Assembly (NCBI GenBank): GCA_009859145.1
Contig: VRVR01000007.1
Span: forward strand, 248,001-312,000
DNA from: Andalucia godoyi
Taxonomy: Eukaryota > Discoba > Jakobea > Jakobida > Andaluciidae
DNA length: 64,000 bases
Reading direction: 5' to 3'
Numbering within the stretch: position 1 is the first letter of the stretch; every line of letters begins with the position of its first letter. The position numbers and the translations under genes are program-made. Of this stretch, positions 20,210-30,839 are shown in pieces. The notes beneath the pieces are model-generated. The model searched no databases and was not told where the DNA came from. It saw only the letters and a list, made by a program, of their open reading frames with translations.

Positions 20210-22339
20210 TTAGTTTTGGGCAAATCGTCGGTTTGCTGCTTGGATGAACGACAGCATCCCTGTGGGTTGTATTCCAGCCGTGCTTGCTGGCTCTGCCACC
20301 GGTTGTTGTGATGCGGGAACATAGGGCGAGGTGCTGCTACCTTCACCACCGTTGTAGGAACGGATGTGGATAGGATTCTGCGGAAGAGCAGCAGTCGAAA
20401 CGCTCGAGCTTCGCGTTGCGGAATGTTGTCGTTTCTGCGCTTTCGCTTCCTTCTCGGCTCTTCGTTGATTCTCGTCTGCAACTTTGTTTCGCATGTATGT
20501 CACCGATTCCCGAGCAGTGAGGCAGAAACTCGCTGTCTTTCCTCGAGGTTTTTTCAAGGCCTTACCTGCACTTGCGGACAGGACTCCTCTTTGACTGTTG
20601 CGCCGCTCCCGCTGTTTCTGTGCCACCACTGCGGCTCGCTTGTGGCCTTCTGCATCGTCATCATCACCATCGTCGTCGTCGTCATCATCGTCGTTATGTG
20701 CAACATCGTACTCGTGGGTCTCCGATGCGGTGTTAGACGAATGCGGCACTGCAGTGTTGCTTCTGTTGTCCCAGAACCGCATTTCAGCAGCTTGTTGTGC
20801 AGCATGCTCTGCCTCCGAAAACTCTGCTTCAAACACGTTCTTTCGAAGTGGGAACAGCCCTGTGACCTGGAACGCGCGCTCAACGTGCATGAGAGAGACA
20901 TTCCTCCACGCCTTCATCAGGCATTGCGTATTGACATCGTCTCCCTTCGTTAGACGGAACACCGAACCATCCTGCAGCAACACATGTTTCCCGTTCTCAA
21001 TCCCGTGCTCTCCCGTTTTCTGCTTCTCATACCGGAACGCATTTTTTACAGTCTTGTAGCACTCGACGTCCAAAGGCTGCATTTAATGCGTGCAGTGCGG
21101 AGGGAACGTGACCAACTCCCAGTTGTTTGCGCAGCACCATTCGACAGCTTCGATCGTTGTGTAGCTGCTGTGTCCGTCCACGACCAGGACGACTTTTTCG
21201 TTGCGACGCTCAGCGGGCAACTGGGACTTGAGATCTTCCAAGAACTCCACAAAGAGAGTGGAGTCGATCCATCCTTTCTCACTTCGAGAGACTTTCAGTT
21301 CCGGATCCTTCTTCAAGAGCACCTTTTGCATGTAGTCCAACGACGGTCCTGTGTTTGAATACACCATCATTCGACGAAATGCTTTCCCATCTGCCGAGAT
21401 GGCATTGATCATCGTCACGTGGTTTCTCTCCGAGTTGATGGCCATCTGCACTCGCTTTGTGCCTTTGGGAGCGAGAACACGCAATTTGGACTCTTGATCG
21501 CCTTGGACACCTGTCTCGTCCATGTTTACCACTCGCCACGCATCTGCCTGACTCGTGATCCCTGCTCGTGCATACGCTGCTTCCAGATCCCCAAAGAATT
21601 CATCGACGTTACTCTTGTTGAATGAGTACTCACGGGATCGTTCAAGTGTTGAGGGAAGGCGGAGGACGAGAGACGACAAGCCCTGCTTTTCCATCCGCCG
21701 ATTGAACGCAGGAAGCCAGTCTTTCGATAGCAATGTCTTGGATACCTTCGATTTGACGCCATGTCCAGAAGAACAGTCTCTCTTCCTTGTCAAGGTGATT
21801 GTTCTTGTTCTTCCGGTATCGCTCAAGTATTTGGACACTATTTGGACAAAATCCTGCTTCAGAAGGGGCATGTTCTTCTGCACTCTGTACGATACATAGT
21901 GATGCAGCCGCTTCTCTTCGTCCGGGCAGAGAACAGGCGGCCGTCCTGCTTTCCCAAAGAAGGAAACGACTTCTTCGAGGTGATTCATGTCGATGAACTG
22001 GTGCAGCGCTTCCGGGATCTTTGTACGTCGTCTTTCATCTTCTGTTGGCACGATAGGATGAAAGGCTTGAGGCTGCCTACCTTGCGTTTCCATAAACACG
22101 CTTCGAGCACAGTCGTTGAGCTCATCGAGGATCACGTCGTAATAGATACCAACGTACTTGCGCACGGTTCGTTCAGGAGATTGCAGATCTTTGTACTTGA
22201 CACCGTTAATGATATGCGCAAGGACGTCTTTCGTGAGCTGCGCGTCCGAATTCGCTGTTCTTCCGGTAGAGGATCGTTTTTTGACCATTCTGATTGGTTT
22301 TGATGAAAAACGAACGGAAGAAAGAAGAAAGCGCGCCAA
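20210..22339 (-). pseudogene. pogo-like DDE transposase with one in-frame stop
   Basis: Two adjoining open frames (22339-21083 and 21082-20210) share one reading frame and are separated by a single TAA at 21085-21083. Together they encode about 708 residues. N-terminal helices give the DNA-binding part (ITLTRKRD..., WLPAFNRRMEKQGLSSL). The catalytic core shows WRVVNMDETGV (first Asp) and KVVLVVDGHSSY (second Asp). FPPHCTH-stop-MQPLDVECYKTVKNAF is the pogo/jerky hallmark (PPH...H-QPLDV...K) with the third acidic residue. The stop falls at the residue between TH and MQPLD, often Leu (TTA to TAA is one change). The C-terminus is acidic (DDDDDDDDGDDDD). It is otherwise intact, hence young. The frame extends upstream of the likely ATG (around 22288, MVKKRSSTG). 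Confidence 0.9.
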
Positions 22340-22555
22340 AACATTTTCAGCAAAAAACCGGCAAGAATACCTGCCTCTTAATTAAATTTCGACCATTTTG
22401 CAGTGCTGATAACAATACAATGAACATTACCAGAAGAAAATTTTAAAAACGAAACGCACGGAGTTCGCTGCACTGAACACGAATTTGAAAAAAAAATCGG
22501 ATGGTTTTCAATTGGAATGACCCGACAATGACCCGGCATGACAAGTGCGAAAAAA

Positions 22556-22580
22556 CCGGCAAGAATACCTGCCTTTACGA
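22556..22580 (-). repeat. Right terminal inverted repeat of pogo-like element
   Basis: Reverse complement of 20020-20044, followed by TA at 22581-22582. Confidence 0.93.
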
Positions 22581-22773
22581 TAGACAGGAAGGCGATTCAT
22601 CTTGGTCTGTTCGAATGGAAAAGTTTTCAAGCATCTCCGAATTTGCGAATGTTGCGAATGTTTTGAAAGTTTTGAATCTTTTGAAAGTCTCAAGTTCTGC
22701 GTCTTTACTCATTGCGATGAATTTCAACGTCAAATTTGCACTCTTTGATATGATGTAGTCAGATTTCCAAGCT

Positions 22774-23615
22774 ATGGATCTGTTTCAGTCCAGTGTTTCC
22801 TGTATTGGACCTCCACCGCTGTGCCTTTGGCAACCCATGAGTCACTTGCCAGATGATGAGCAGTCGTCTTCACGGCCCGCACCCAAGCGAGCAAAGACGA
22901 TTTCTGGGCCCCGCATTCCAGGCTTCGGCGAATCGGATGATGAATCAGTAGACGCTTCTGCGGATACCATTCAGGTGCTCCCTCTGGTATTCGGTTGTCA
23001 GAGAGATCGACTGTTGGTCACAGAAGCACCGTGGATCGCAATCACGGACGAGACTCCCGCCGCCCAAGATCCAGTCGGCTGTCCGTGTTGCTTGAACATC
23101 TGCAGCAGCAGCAACAACAACAATTCTTTTAACAATAACAACTCTTCCAGCAGCAACAGCAACAGCAGCAACAGCGTCTTCCGATGATCGATCCAACTGT
23201 CGATCGGTTGCTCACGATAGTTCAGTATCAAATTCAGCCTTTTGTCAGCAATGGCGATGTTCGTCAAGTCGACGATCGTCGCGGAAGTCTTGGCTCCCCG
23301 GATTTGTCTCAAACTTTGCATCCTCCTCAGCCGGTCATTTCGACACTGTCCGTCTGTGCTAGACGCGGGCCAGTGGACGCTGTTCGTCAAATACTGAACA
23401 CGATTAACGTTCCTTCGACTGCACCTTCCTCCGCCGCAGCGAGCAGACAACGAGTAAATGTCACATTTGGGTCTCCTTCAGTGGTGCCCACAAACAGAAG
23501 GGTTCGATTCAAATGTCATTTGTGTGGCAAGGGATTCGTCACAAAACCCCCTTCTTTCAGGATCTTAATCAGAGATGCTCTGAACGATGTTTTCTTCTTC
23601 TGGAGACTCGGTTGA
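22774..23615 (+). pseudogene. Accessory ORFs of a decayed large element, part 1
   Basis: Two overlapping plus-strand frames (22774-23187 and 23184-23615). The first encodes a polar protein (PAPKRAKTISGPRIPGF) ending in an Asn/Ser repeat made by CAG/CAA-type DNA. The second begins MIDPTVDRLLTIVQYQIQPF and ends FKCHLCGKGFVTKPPSF, with a CxxC zinc-knuckle-like pair. Frame changes at repeats suggest a broken gene or unplaced introns. No cellular family is recognised. The position next to an integrase-type transposase suggests mobile-element cargo. Confidence 0.35.
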
Positions 23616-23829
23616 TGAGGTGAAATGGCCTCTCAATGCCGTACTGGAGTCCTGCGTTGAGAATGCTCGTAGCTTCCCTGACGACTTGGCCGAGACAGAT
23701 GATTTCGACTGGCGAAACATCCGATTCTGCGACGCCCGTCAACCTGGAGTGGACGGGCAGTTTTTTCGCGACATTTATGCTAGGGTCCAAAAGCGATCTT
23801 AACATTGGCAGTATGACGATGAGGGTTCA

Positions 23830-25247
23830 ATGATTCCGCAAGCACCAGCAACAGATTCTGCAGACGCTGATCCTACTTTTCCAGAAGATCTGGATGATGT
23901 CCTGCAACAAGAACGATTTGCAGTCTATATGCGCTGGTTCACTGGAGAGCAGCTCAATTTAGCAACAGATGATCTTCGGAAGATTTTTGACTTGAATGGA
24001 GTTATGAATCTGTTTTACTTACCATATTGGAGAAACCGGGCTGCGGACGTCCTCCGGCGCCTGGCGTCCCTCGAGGAATATTCTCTTCCATCGCTGCAGG
24101 ATTCAGGGCATGCGGACGATCTCGAAACTCTCGCAGAACAATTCCATTTGGAGCGAAACCAGTTCGCTCACGAATCAAGCATTGAGTTGGGCGAGGGGGG
24201 GGGGGGGGGGGGGGGTACAAGGGTTGTTCGAAGAACTTCTGAGGCACAACTATAACGAAATTGGGAGGTGTAATTTGTCGGTTCTGGGGGGAAGACGCCG
24301 TGGGGGACGGTGTCACCCGAAATGTTCTTCTGTGGTTCTGGGATGAGTGCATTCGATCGTCTAATTTCGAAACCGGAGCTTCGTCTTCGACACGAGCAGA
24401 AAATAGGTGCTTTTTACGTTTCGGAGACAAGCTGGTCGTCAAAAATCATCTGTCGTTGACAGAGATCAATTTTGTCATCAAGCTTTTCGTTTGTCATTTA
24501 CTTTCTGGGACTTCCTTTCCGACCACCGTAGCCAAGTGGATGATAAAGTACGTATTCGCTGGCGTATTTCCTACTCAGGACTCCATTTTGCACTGCGGTG
24601 TGCGAATTCCACAATTGGAGGACGAAGATGATGTCACCAACTATCTGCGTCAGCAAGTATCCAGTTCCATGCATGTGATCCGCATGATCTTCCTGGGACT
24701 GCTCGTCCCGTCAGCTGATGCGGCTGCCAGAACTCAGGACACGATCTACAGAGTCTGCAGACTCTTGATTCGGCAGGACCCGCTTACCGAGGCTTGAATC
24801 AATGTCCCGGCTGCCTTCCGTTTCATTGGTGCGAACCTACAAGCATGTGAGATGATGCGAGATCATTTCACTCGATTTGTACAAGAATCCGTATGTCACA
24901 ATCGATCGGATTTTGTGTTGGATTTCCTGAGATGGTCGATGGCTGTTCCCTATCTAACAAGTGTTCTCACTATCGCACTTATCGATTCCCCAGAGGTTGT
25001 GGTCTTGGAGAGCATAGAACCCATTTCCGGTTCATTGCACTATCTGCAACTCTTGCAGAATACAACGGAGTCGCAGGTGGTGGTCGAGGCTCTTGAGCAG
25101 GATCCTTCGACACTCAGCTTTCGGGATCTTCCAGTGGCTGCTACTTGTTTTTCAAAAGTTACCATGAAGGCGGTAACGTCATTCACAGTATTTTGCGAAA
25201 GAATAAGAGCAGCTTTTATTGAGGGTAACCAAATGCTGCGTTCGTGA
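23830..25247 (+). pseudogene. Accessory ORFs, part 2, with HECT-like fragment
   Basis: Consecutive plus-strand frames 23830-24255, 24261-24797 and 24852-25247, broken by a 21-bp G run (24195-24215) and stops. The middle frame has ITKLGGVICRFWGEDAVGDG and VTRNVLLWFWDEC. This weakly recalls the start of HECT-type domains (V.F.GE-A-D-GG..RE). The flanking frames contain EERFAVYMRWFTGEQLNL-like and DFVLDFLRWSMAVPYLTSV helical text. The whole may be one protein gene with frameshifts. HECT-like proteins do accompany some integrase-type eukaryotic transposons, but the link here is inference. Confidence 0.35.
24195..24215 (+). repeat. Homopolymer of 21 G
   Basis: Uninterrupted run of 21 G, unique in the window. 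It sits inside a protein-like frame and separates reading frames, so slippage or a sequencing length error is possible. It can also form a G-quadruplex. Confidence 0.9.
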
Positions 25248-25404
25248 GGAAGAATGGCAGACCGCTGGGGTGCGACAAGTGCAACAAAGAAAATCCCCGA
25301 GTATCTTTATTTGTAAAGTAAAACAACGTCAGAAAAAACGAACAAATGCTTAAGTTCGGGCTCTCATCGTCCAAACTAGACTAGGTTCATCTTCTAATGC
25401 ATTC

Positions 25405-25788
25405 GTGGGATCGAGTCACTTGCTGGGTGGATGGAAAGGTTTCAAAATGCAGGTTGCTTTTCAGGATCCGGTGGCCCATTTGCACCGCGATCTTCTCTCA
25501 TCCCTGGTGCTGATGATGTGGATCTGTCCAACACGGACGTGTCTTACTCGGCAACCTATCATTTGGAGTTTATTTGCAGAATTCATGGATATCAAGACGG
25601 ATGAAATCAAGTTCGAGCATCCACTGCAGGACTACGCTATGGGTTCACTTGCAAACGGTCGTTTCAGGAACCTGGTTTTTGACCTTTTTGGAGTTCGCTT
25701 CCCGATGCATATTCCTCAGCAATGGATCACCGTCGACTTCTTGGCAAACAACATTTTCAGAGCAATTGGCGAAGGTAGCACAGCGTGA
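25405..25788 (+). pseudogene. Accessory ORF, part 3
   Basis: A 127-codon frame with FAEFMDIKTDEIKFEHPLQD and MGSLANGRFRNLVFDLFGVR and a well-formed globular look. There is no recognised family. It reads in the same direction as the HECT-like pieces and may be the C-terminal exon of the same protein. The following 25790-26200 has only short frames. Confidence 0.3.
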
Positions 25789-26200
25789 TCCAGCGCAGTC
25801 TGCAGCCGTGGCATCCCGGAGGCTCCAGACTCTCCTCTATGTCGAAGACAGCGCCGAGTGCGGCGACTGGTCCAGTGCAAGCCAATCGCGGTCGAAACGG
25901 CAAAAGAATTTATTTATGACGAATGGCGGAGGGCTTGTGTTGTACGTATGTGTGTCAACAGAACGTTGTGCCCAAGAGTGGGTCCATGGGCTCGTCCACG
26001 ATTCGTCGAGGCCATCCGAGACTTTTCATCCTTCTTTCTGAGCATGCGTTCGTGTTCGTTTGTACAGAAACAAGTCTGTGAATGAATGCATGTTCTCTCC
26101 GATGGACTGTATATCTTGCTACCATATTCTACCGCTATTTCGGCTTGCGGCCTCGATGGAGGACCTCAGATCAAAGAATCGAACGCAGCAGACAACCGCG

Positions 26201-27415
26201 CTATGTAACAAGTCTGGCAAAAGCCACAGACCTCCCAATGACTTCCAAACATGATTGTCGATCGGTTCCTGGAAAGGCTGCAACGGCATCGTTTAACAGC
26301 GTTTGTCTAGAAGCCCATCGACCTTCGGGAAAATGGTCGTTAGAAGACAGTACTGCCTGTGCAACAGGAATCGGTGACCCTTCCGGCAGAACGAATGCTG
26401 GAAGTGGATCTGGCAATGGGCTTGGCATACCAGCAATTGCAGTTGTTAACGGGCAATGCAAAGCTTCGGGACTGATTCTTCCCTCCGGAATACGCATTGT
26501 ATGCGAGTTCCATGAACGCTGGAAATCGGACAATGCAAGATCCACCTTCCCTCTCATCACTCGAGCAAGCATATCAAACTCCAATGCGTTGTCTAGATTG
26601 ATAGCAAAGGTTGTTTCAGCAGAGTACAACGTCGAAGTAAAACGGCTGATCAAGGAATCCCAGACAGTGCGCCACAAACGTTCAATACGAATATTGTGGA
26701 CGCTCTGCCCAGCAATGAAGCTGCCTCGATCAGGACCACGAAGAATCTCCATCATGTATGCCACACCAATATGTTCACCACCATGATCACAGCGGACTCG
26801 AGACGGGACGTAGCATAGATTTCCAATAACCTCCAAAAAAAGGGAAGCCACGCAAGAAGAGCTCATGATGCAAGAACACCGCAAACAAATAATTTTCCTA
26901 GAGAAACCATCAATGCACCCATGAATGTACAGACCCCATCTTTTCAGCTTCAAATTCGCATCCAAATGCCACAAATAACATGGTCCAGGAACGGAGTACC
27001 GACCACGGTGCACTCGGTTGTACCTCTGAATAGAGCGCGTGGCATGCCCTATGGGATCTGCGATGCGCAAAGTAGAACGGACAGAAGACCGTTGTACGAC
27101 AAAGCCCTGCGAACGAAGATGGTCTTGGACCATAGAAGCACCCCGCAACCCCTTATGAGAAGAAACAACGTTCTGGATGGAAGCTTGTAGAACAGTCGAA
27201 GAGACTCTAGTCCAACGTGAAATTCCCAGTTCGCGACACCGTCGGCGAACGGTGTATACAGATATGCCGTATAATTCTGCAATTGCTTGAAAGCTCAGAC
27301 CATTCTGCAGATGCGATCGGATGGAATGAGCATCAATGTCCATGCGTGGGGGCACTGTGGAAAGTGTCATTCGCACGCTTGAATGTAAGGCACCTGCAGG
27401 AATGTTGGGCTGCAA
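26201..27415 (-). CDS. Integrase-core (rve) DDE transposase of a large eukaryotic element
   Basis: A 404-codon open frame. It has an N-terminal helix-turn-helix (SFQAIAELYGISVYTVRRRC). A retroviral-integrase-type core follows: YLWHLDANLKLKRWGLYIHG (first Asp), VRCDHGGEHIGVAYMME (second Asp), then GPDRGSFIAGQSVHNIRIERLW with the catalytic Glu in RIERLW. This WH-D-N-KL, CDxGGE and SVHNxRIERLWR combination characterises a family of multi-kilobase transposons in animals and protists. From memory Repbase files them as IS3EU-like; that label needs checking. The frame is unbroken, so this transposase could still be functional although neighbouring ORFs look decayed. The start codon is uncertain; MDIDAHSIRSHLQ near 27343 is plausible. 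Confidence 0.75.
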   Translation of the reverse strand: MQPNIPAGALHSSVRMTLSTVPPRMDIDAHSIRSHLQNGLSFQAIAELYGISVYTVRRRCRELGISRWTRVSSTVLQASIQNVVSSHKGLRGASMVQDHLRSQGFVVQRSSVRSTLRIADPIGHATRSIQRYNRVHRGRYSVPGPCYLWHLDANLKLKRWGLYIHGCIDGFSRKIICLRCSCIMSSSCVASLFLEVIGNLCYVPSRVRCDHGGEHIGVAYMMEILRGPDRGSFIAGQSVHNIRIERLWRTVWDSLISRFTSTLYSAETTFAINLDNALEFDMLARVMRGKVDLALSDFQRSWNSHTMRIPEGRISPEALHCPLTTAIAGMPSPLPDPLPAFVLPEGSPIPVAQAVLSSNDHFPEGRWASRQTLLNDAVAAFPGTDRQSCLEVIGRSVAFARLVT

Positions 27416-27837
27416 GCCTGCACGTGGGCTGCGGAGGTTGGCAGGCGCAAGTTCATTTTCAAATGCATCTTCCCAAAACGACAGCAGAGATTGTGCGCAA
27501 AGTGCGAGACGAGGCCACAGTGTTCCCGAATAGAACGTCTCATCGACGGTATCCAGGACCTACACGATCAAAGAAAGGACATGCTCGATGGTAGAACGAC
27601 ATACAGCATCCAGGCGGGGACGCAATGATCTAATAACGCGATCTTCGCAACTTTCGCAACTCTCAAGCATGATACTCACTCTTCTCTCACTTGATGCTTT
27701 TGCTCGAATCCGGGCTCCATATACTTCAACGAAGGCGACGGCGACGACTACTTATCATTACTATTGTTGTAATTATTATGACTATTGTTAATTGTTATCA
27801 TTATTTGTCGGGGAAAGAGATTTTAGCAGGGATCAGA

Positions 27838-28305
27838 ATGAACAGAGGGAGTACAAGTGAAGAAATTGCAATTTATTCTCTGACAAAAGGAATTAAGAAT
27901 TCGCTTGCCAAAGTGTTTCAGAATGTGCAAAATGCGTATAATTTGCCTAATCTGAGCGAGACCGCAGAGCTATCTGGAGTTTCGAGCGATGACCCAGGAC
28001 AGTCGCCAGTGAATCTTTCTAAATCCGAACTGACGGCAGCGCAAAAGGCAGTTCTGAGCACCTTGGCTGAATTCGAGTCTGGATGCATCGATATGCTTTC
28101 ACTGCTTGATATTCTTCGCGATGGGCTCCTTCAGCAGGCATTAGACCTTGTTGAAAAGAACGGATCGCCTCTCATTGTGAACGGCATTGACTATTCGGAG
28201 ATGATTGCTGTTGCGAGAGAGGCTCTTTCGAGCGAAACGTCGCTTTCTGCACTGAAATCTTTTGCAGAAGGGATCGAAACGTCCGATGAACACGACCTTC
28301 GTTGA
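27838..28305 (+). CDS. Unrecognised 155-residue protein
   Basis: A plus-strand frame with a clear ATG at 27838 (MNRGSTSEEIAIYSLTKG). The composition is balanced, with predicted helices (FQNVQNAYNLPNLSETAE and MLSLLDILRDGLLQQALDLV) and no low complexity. It ends 80 bp before the 3' end of the convergent EcKinase-like gene. I do not recognise a family. It may be cellular or a fourth protein of the integrase-type element beside it. The stretch 27416-27837 before it holds short frames and ATTATT/TTGTTA repeats only. Confidence 0.45.
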   Translation: MNRGSTSEEIAIYSLTKGIKNSLAKVFQNVQNAYNLPNLSETAELSGVSSDDPGQSPVNLSKSELTAAQKAVLSTLAEFESGCIDMLSLLDILRDGLLQQALDLVEKNGSPLIVNGIDYSEMIAVAREALSSETSLSALKSFAEGIETSDEHDLR

Positions 28306-28387
28306 CCACAACCAACGGTTGATGATTGCCATTGCCGTTGTCGGGACGTACTTCCTTCTTGATGCGGATAGTTTGCTGCACAACGGT

Positions 28388-29665
28388 TCACAAGCAGGTC
28401 CTCTCATCTCTCAAAGAGATTTGGGTGGGAAAGAACCCGCATTTCGACAATTTTGAGAGTACGGCGACAGCCTTTTGGCAGATCAGCCGCAGCGCACACG
28501 AATCAAACTCAAATGTCAGATTTCCGAGTATTCGGTTGCTGTCTGCGTCCTGCGGTGTGAGGCAAGGCATCAGCTGCGGAAGCGCTGTTTTCCAATAGTC
28601 CAAAAACTCAATTTCGTATTCCTGGATAAACTGGTCCCACGTGAACGTGCTGTCTGCGGCGACTTGGGGAATCCGGAGCGACAAGTCATCAAAGTATTGT
28701 CGAAGAATATCGGCTTCTGCTTCTGGAGAAGCAACAGCAGCAGCGTCGATGCCGCTCCAGATGAGGTAGACGAGATCCGAAGCGCAACTGGCAGACCCTG
28801 TCCACTGGAAATCGAACGTTGCGGCAGCATCGCTTTGGCCGTCGACCCCCGGGAACAGAATGTTTGCAGTCTTGAAGTCACCGTGCACAATTGTTGAGCT
28901 GAACATACTTGTTGCTGTGGCAACAGTGTCAATGTTTGACGACAGGAGCTGCATCAGCATCACTGATTCGTCATTCAGCAAATCCGTCATGTCAAAAGCT
29001 GTGCAGACGTGTTTCCAGACGCGTGGAATCGTTTCAAATTTCACATGGGGCCGGAGTTCTTTTCTCCACCAACAACCTTGTTTGAAGAGCGTTTGGCGCA
29101 ATGCGGCGTGAGGGTCTGCACCGATCTTTGGTTTCCAGAAGTGTGCATGAAATGATGCCAAGAGACGGATGGACGATGCAATGTGAATCGGAGACAGCAC
29201 CAGCGACTGGTAGAATTGCGAGGGGAACCTTTCCATCAGAATTGTAAACTGCATGTCGATTTCGTCGTCTCCTACCCTTTTCACGTCTACAAAGTATGTT
29301 TTTGGAATGGGCAACGAGGAGGTCGCACGACCAGACATGGATTTGTAAAACTGAGCTTCATTATGAAACGACTGAACACTGACAGTCCATCGTTCGATTC
29401 CTTTCGACGGAAAGCGATGTCGTAGGCGCACGACGTTCATTTGCTTACAAAACAACTGGAGATGCGTCGTTTGTGTGCATCCCTCCCGATCGGATTGCTC
29501 CAACACAACGTCGATGAACGCACAATCGCTCTGCTCGAGTATCCACTCATTTGCACAACTCACCGACTGAATCCGACCTTTCCACGCTGGAACGGCCTCA
29601 GAAAGATAGTCCGGCATTAGAAAACCAAACAAATTCTTGGCTTCCATTCTTTCCTGTCTGCTCAT
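28388..29665 (-). CDS. EcKinase/CHK-like small-molecule phosphotransferase
   Basis: A 425-residue protein of the aminoglycoside-phosphotransferase/EcKinase (CHK-like, DUF1679-related) clan. The catalytic loop reads IVHGDFKTANILF (HxDxxxxN) and the metal-binding strand is ATFDFQWTGSASCASDLVY. An ATP-side region HNEAQFYKSMSGRA is also seen. Such enzymes phosphorylate small hydroxylated molecules (ecdysteroids in insects, other alcohols elsewhere); the substrate here is unknown. The protein is intronless. The frame extends upstream to 29704 without a better start; I chose the ATG at 29665 (MSRQERMEAKN). It directly borders the mobile-element block. Confidence 0.75.
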   Translation of the reverse strand: MSRQERMEAKNLFGFLMPDYLSEAVPAWKGRIQSVSCANEWILEQSDCAFIDVVLEQSDREGCTQTTHLQLFCKQMNVVRLRHRFPSKGIERWTVSVQSFHNEAQFYKSMSGRATSSLPIPKTYFVDVKRVGDDEIDMQFTILMERFPSQFYQSLVLSPIHIASSIRLLASFHAHFWKPKIGADPHAALRQTLFKQGCWWRKELRPHVKFETIPRVWKHVCTAFDMTDLLNDESVMLMQLLSSNIDTVATATSMFSSTIVHGDFKTANILFPGVDGQSDAAATFDFQWTGSASCASDLVYLIWSGIDAAAVASPEAEADILRQYFDDLSLRIPQVAADSTFTWDQFIQEYEIEFLDYWKTALPQLMPCLTPQDADSNRILGNLTFEFDSCALRLICQKAVAVLSKLSKCGFFPTQISLRDERTCL

Positions 29666-29874
29666 CGTCACCAACGACGCAAACACTCCCATCCAGAGAT
29701 TCAACCGACGACGACGGAGCAGGAGGGAAGGGGGGTTAGTGGAAAATAAAAATAAAAATGCACCCGATCTACATCTGCTGCGGCCTCAAAGAAACCCTCT
29801 GATGGTGCGACATGCTGAAAAACAGTGGAAAGAAAGATGAGCAGCACACCGTTATCTACACTGAGTTTTTACTG

Positions 29875-30443
29875 CTATTCCTTCATCTTTGGCATGCTTC
29901 GGACCCACCACCAAACGACAGCGGTGAGGAAAATGATGATATTTTGGAGCACGATAGCGATTCCAGGCCACTGATCTCCCGAGTTGGACTGGAGCCATCT
30001 GTCGACAGCGATCCAAATGGCAGCAACAAAGCTTGCCATTGATGTCAGAAGTGCGAAAAAAAGCCAGCCTTTAGCAAGCGCAGGATTAGACGACGAGCTT
30101 AGCGAATCTGTCTTGAGCGCATTATAGTCCAACACGTTTAGCATCAGCAGTCCAATGCTCCCGAATATCCCTGGAAGCACGTATGCTCCCGGAACGATCT
30201 TTGCAGACGAGTTGTCCTGCGAGTATATGTACCCGTCAATGAAAAGCAACCATGCAACAGCAAACTACATGTGCAGCCCACCTCACCAAAACAAGCAAGC
30301 AGCAACAAGGAACATAAGAAGGTTGAAACGCACCTCATTGATTATATATAAAAAAGAACAGGGGTTGATTAATGGCTAACAGCACCAAAAAAGAAAAAAA
30401 AAAGACATACAGATGCACCCGCAATATAAGAAGAAATGCCCAT
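29875..30443 (-). CDS. TMEM50/UPF0220 family four-helix membrane protein
   Basis: Exons 30443-30411 (encoding MGISSYIAGAS) and 30264-29875, joined in phase 0 across an intron GTATGT...TAG (30410-30265), give 140 residues. The joined text IAGASFAVAWLLFIDGYIYS matches the start of TMEM50 proteins. It continues PGIFGSIGLLMLNVL, WLFFALLTSMASFVAAIWI and WPGIAIVLQNIIIFLTAVVW, four membrane spans with the conserved PGIA..QN. TMEM50/YIPF-like UPF0220 proteins sit in the ER/Golgi and are poorly understood. Without the tiny first exon the first helix would be truncated, which supports the splice model. Confidence 0.85.
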
Positions 30444-30839
30444 TCCTTCTCCTGCTATACCCCCCCACTCGTCTCTCTTCTCGTCTCTCTTCTCGTCTCT
30501 CTTCTGTCGTCTGTCGTCTGTCGTCTCTCTGTCTCTCTCTAATGACAGCCAGCTTCCAGCGACCATTACTGCGAAATCTCGATCCACCAGCAAGTCCGCA
30601 CCGAAAGGATTCGTTGCGCTTCGAGTTCCCCTAGCATCAAAGCATCACGTGTTAGTTTCGCGGGTTCGCAAGAAATGAAGAGGAAGCCAAAACGAATGGG
30701 ACAGAGGAACACGCTTATGCAAGGCTTACGCTTCACAGTTCACATTGGGAGCGCACGCATACACACACATACGAAGAGGGAAGTGCAATAGGAAAAGATC
30801 TGTTTACAACGAGAAGAAAGCGGATCCAGTGTGTCGGAT
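30444..30839. other. Divergent intergenic region
   Basis: About 400 bp between divergent genes, with a TCTCTTCTCG tandem repeat near 30472-30510 and CTGTCGT repeats near 30504-30530. It presumably contains both promoters; no gene is seen. Confidence 0.5.

Larger units (their letters stand above)
20020..22580 (-). mobile_element. pogo-like (Tc1/mariner superfamily) DNA transposon
   Basis: A 2561-bp element bounded by perfect 25-bp terminal inverted repeats, 20020-20044 (starting TCGTAAAGGCAGGTATTC) and 22556-22580. It is flanked on both sides by TA (20018-20019 and 22581-22582), the target duplication of Tc1/mariner elements. Partial copies of the repeat lie just inside the left end (20048-20062) and at 22358-22375, between the transposase gene and the right end. 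It carries one transposase gene on the minus strand. The intact ends and TA duplication indicate a fairly recent insertion. Confidence 0.93.
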
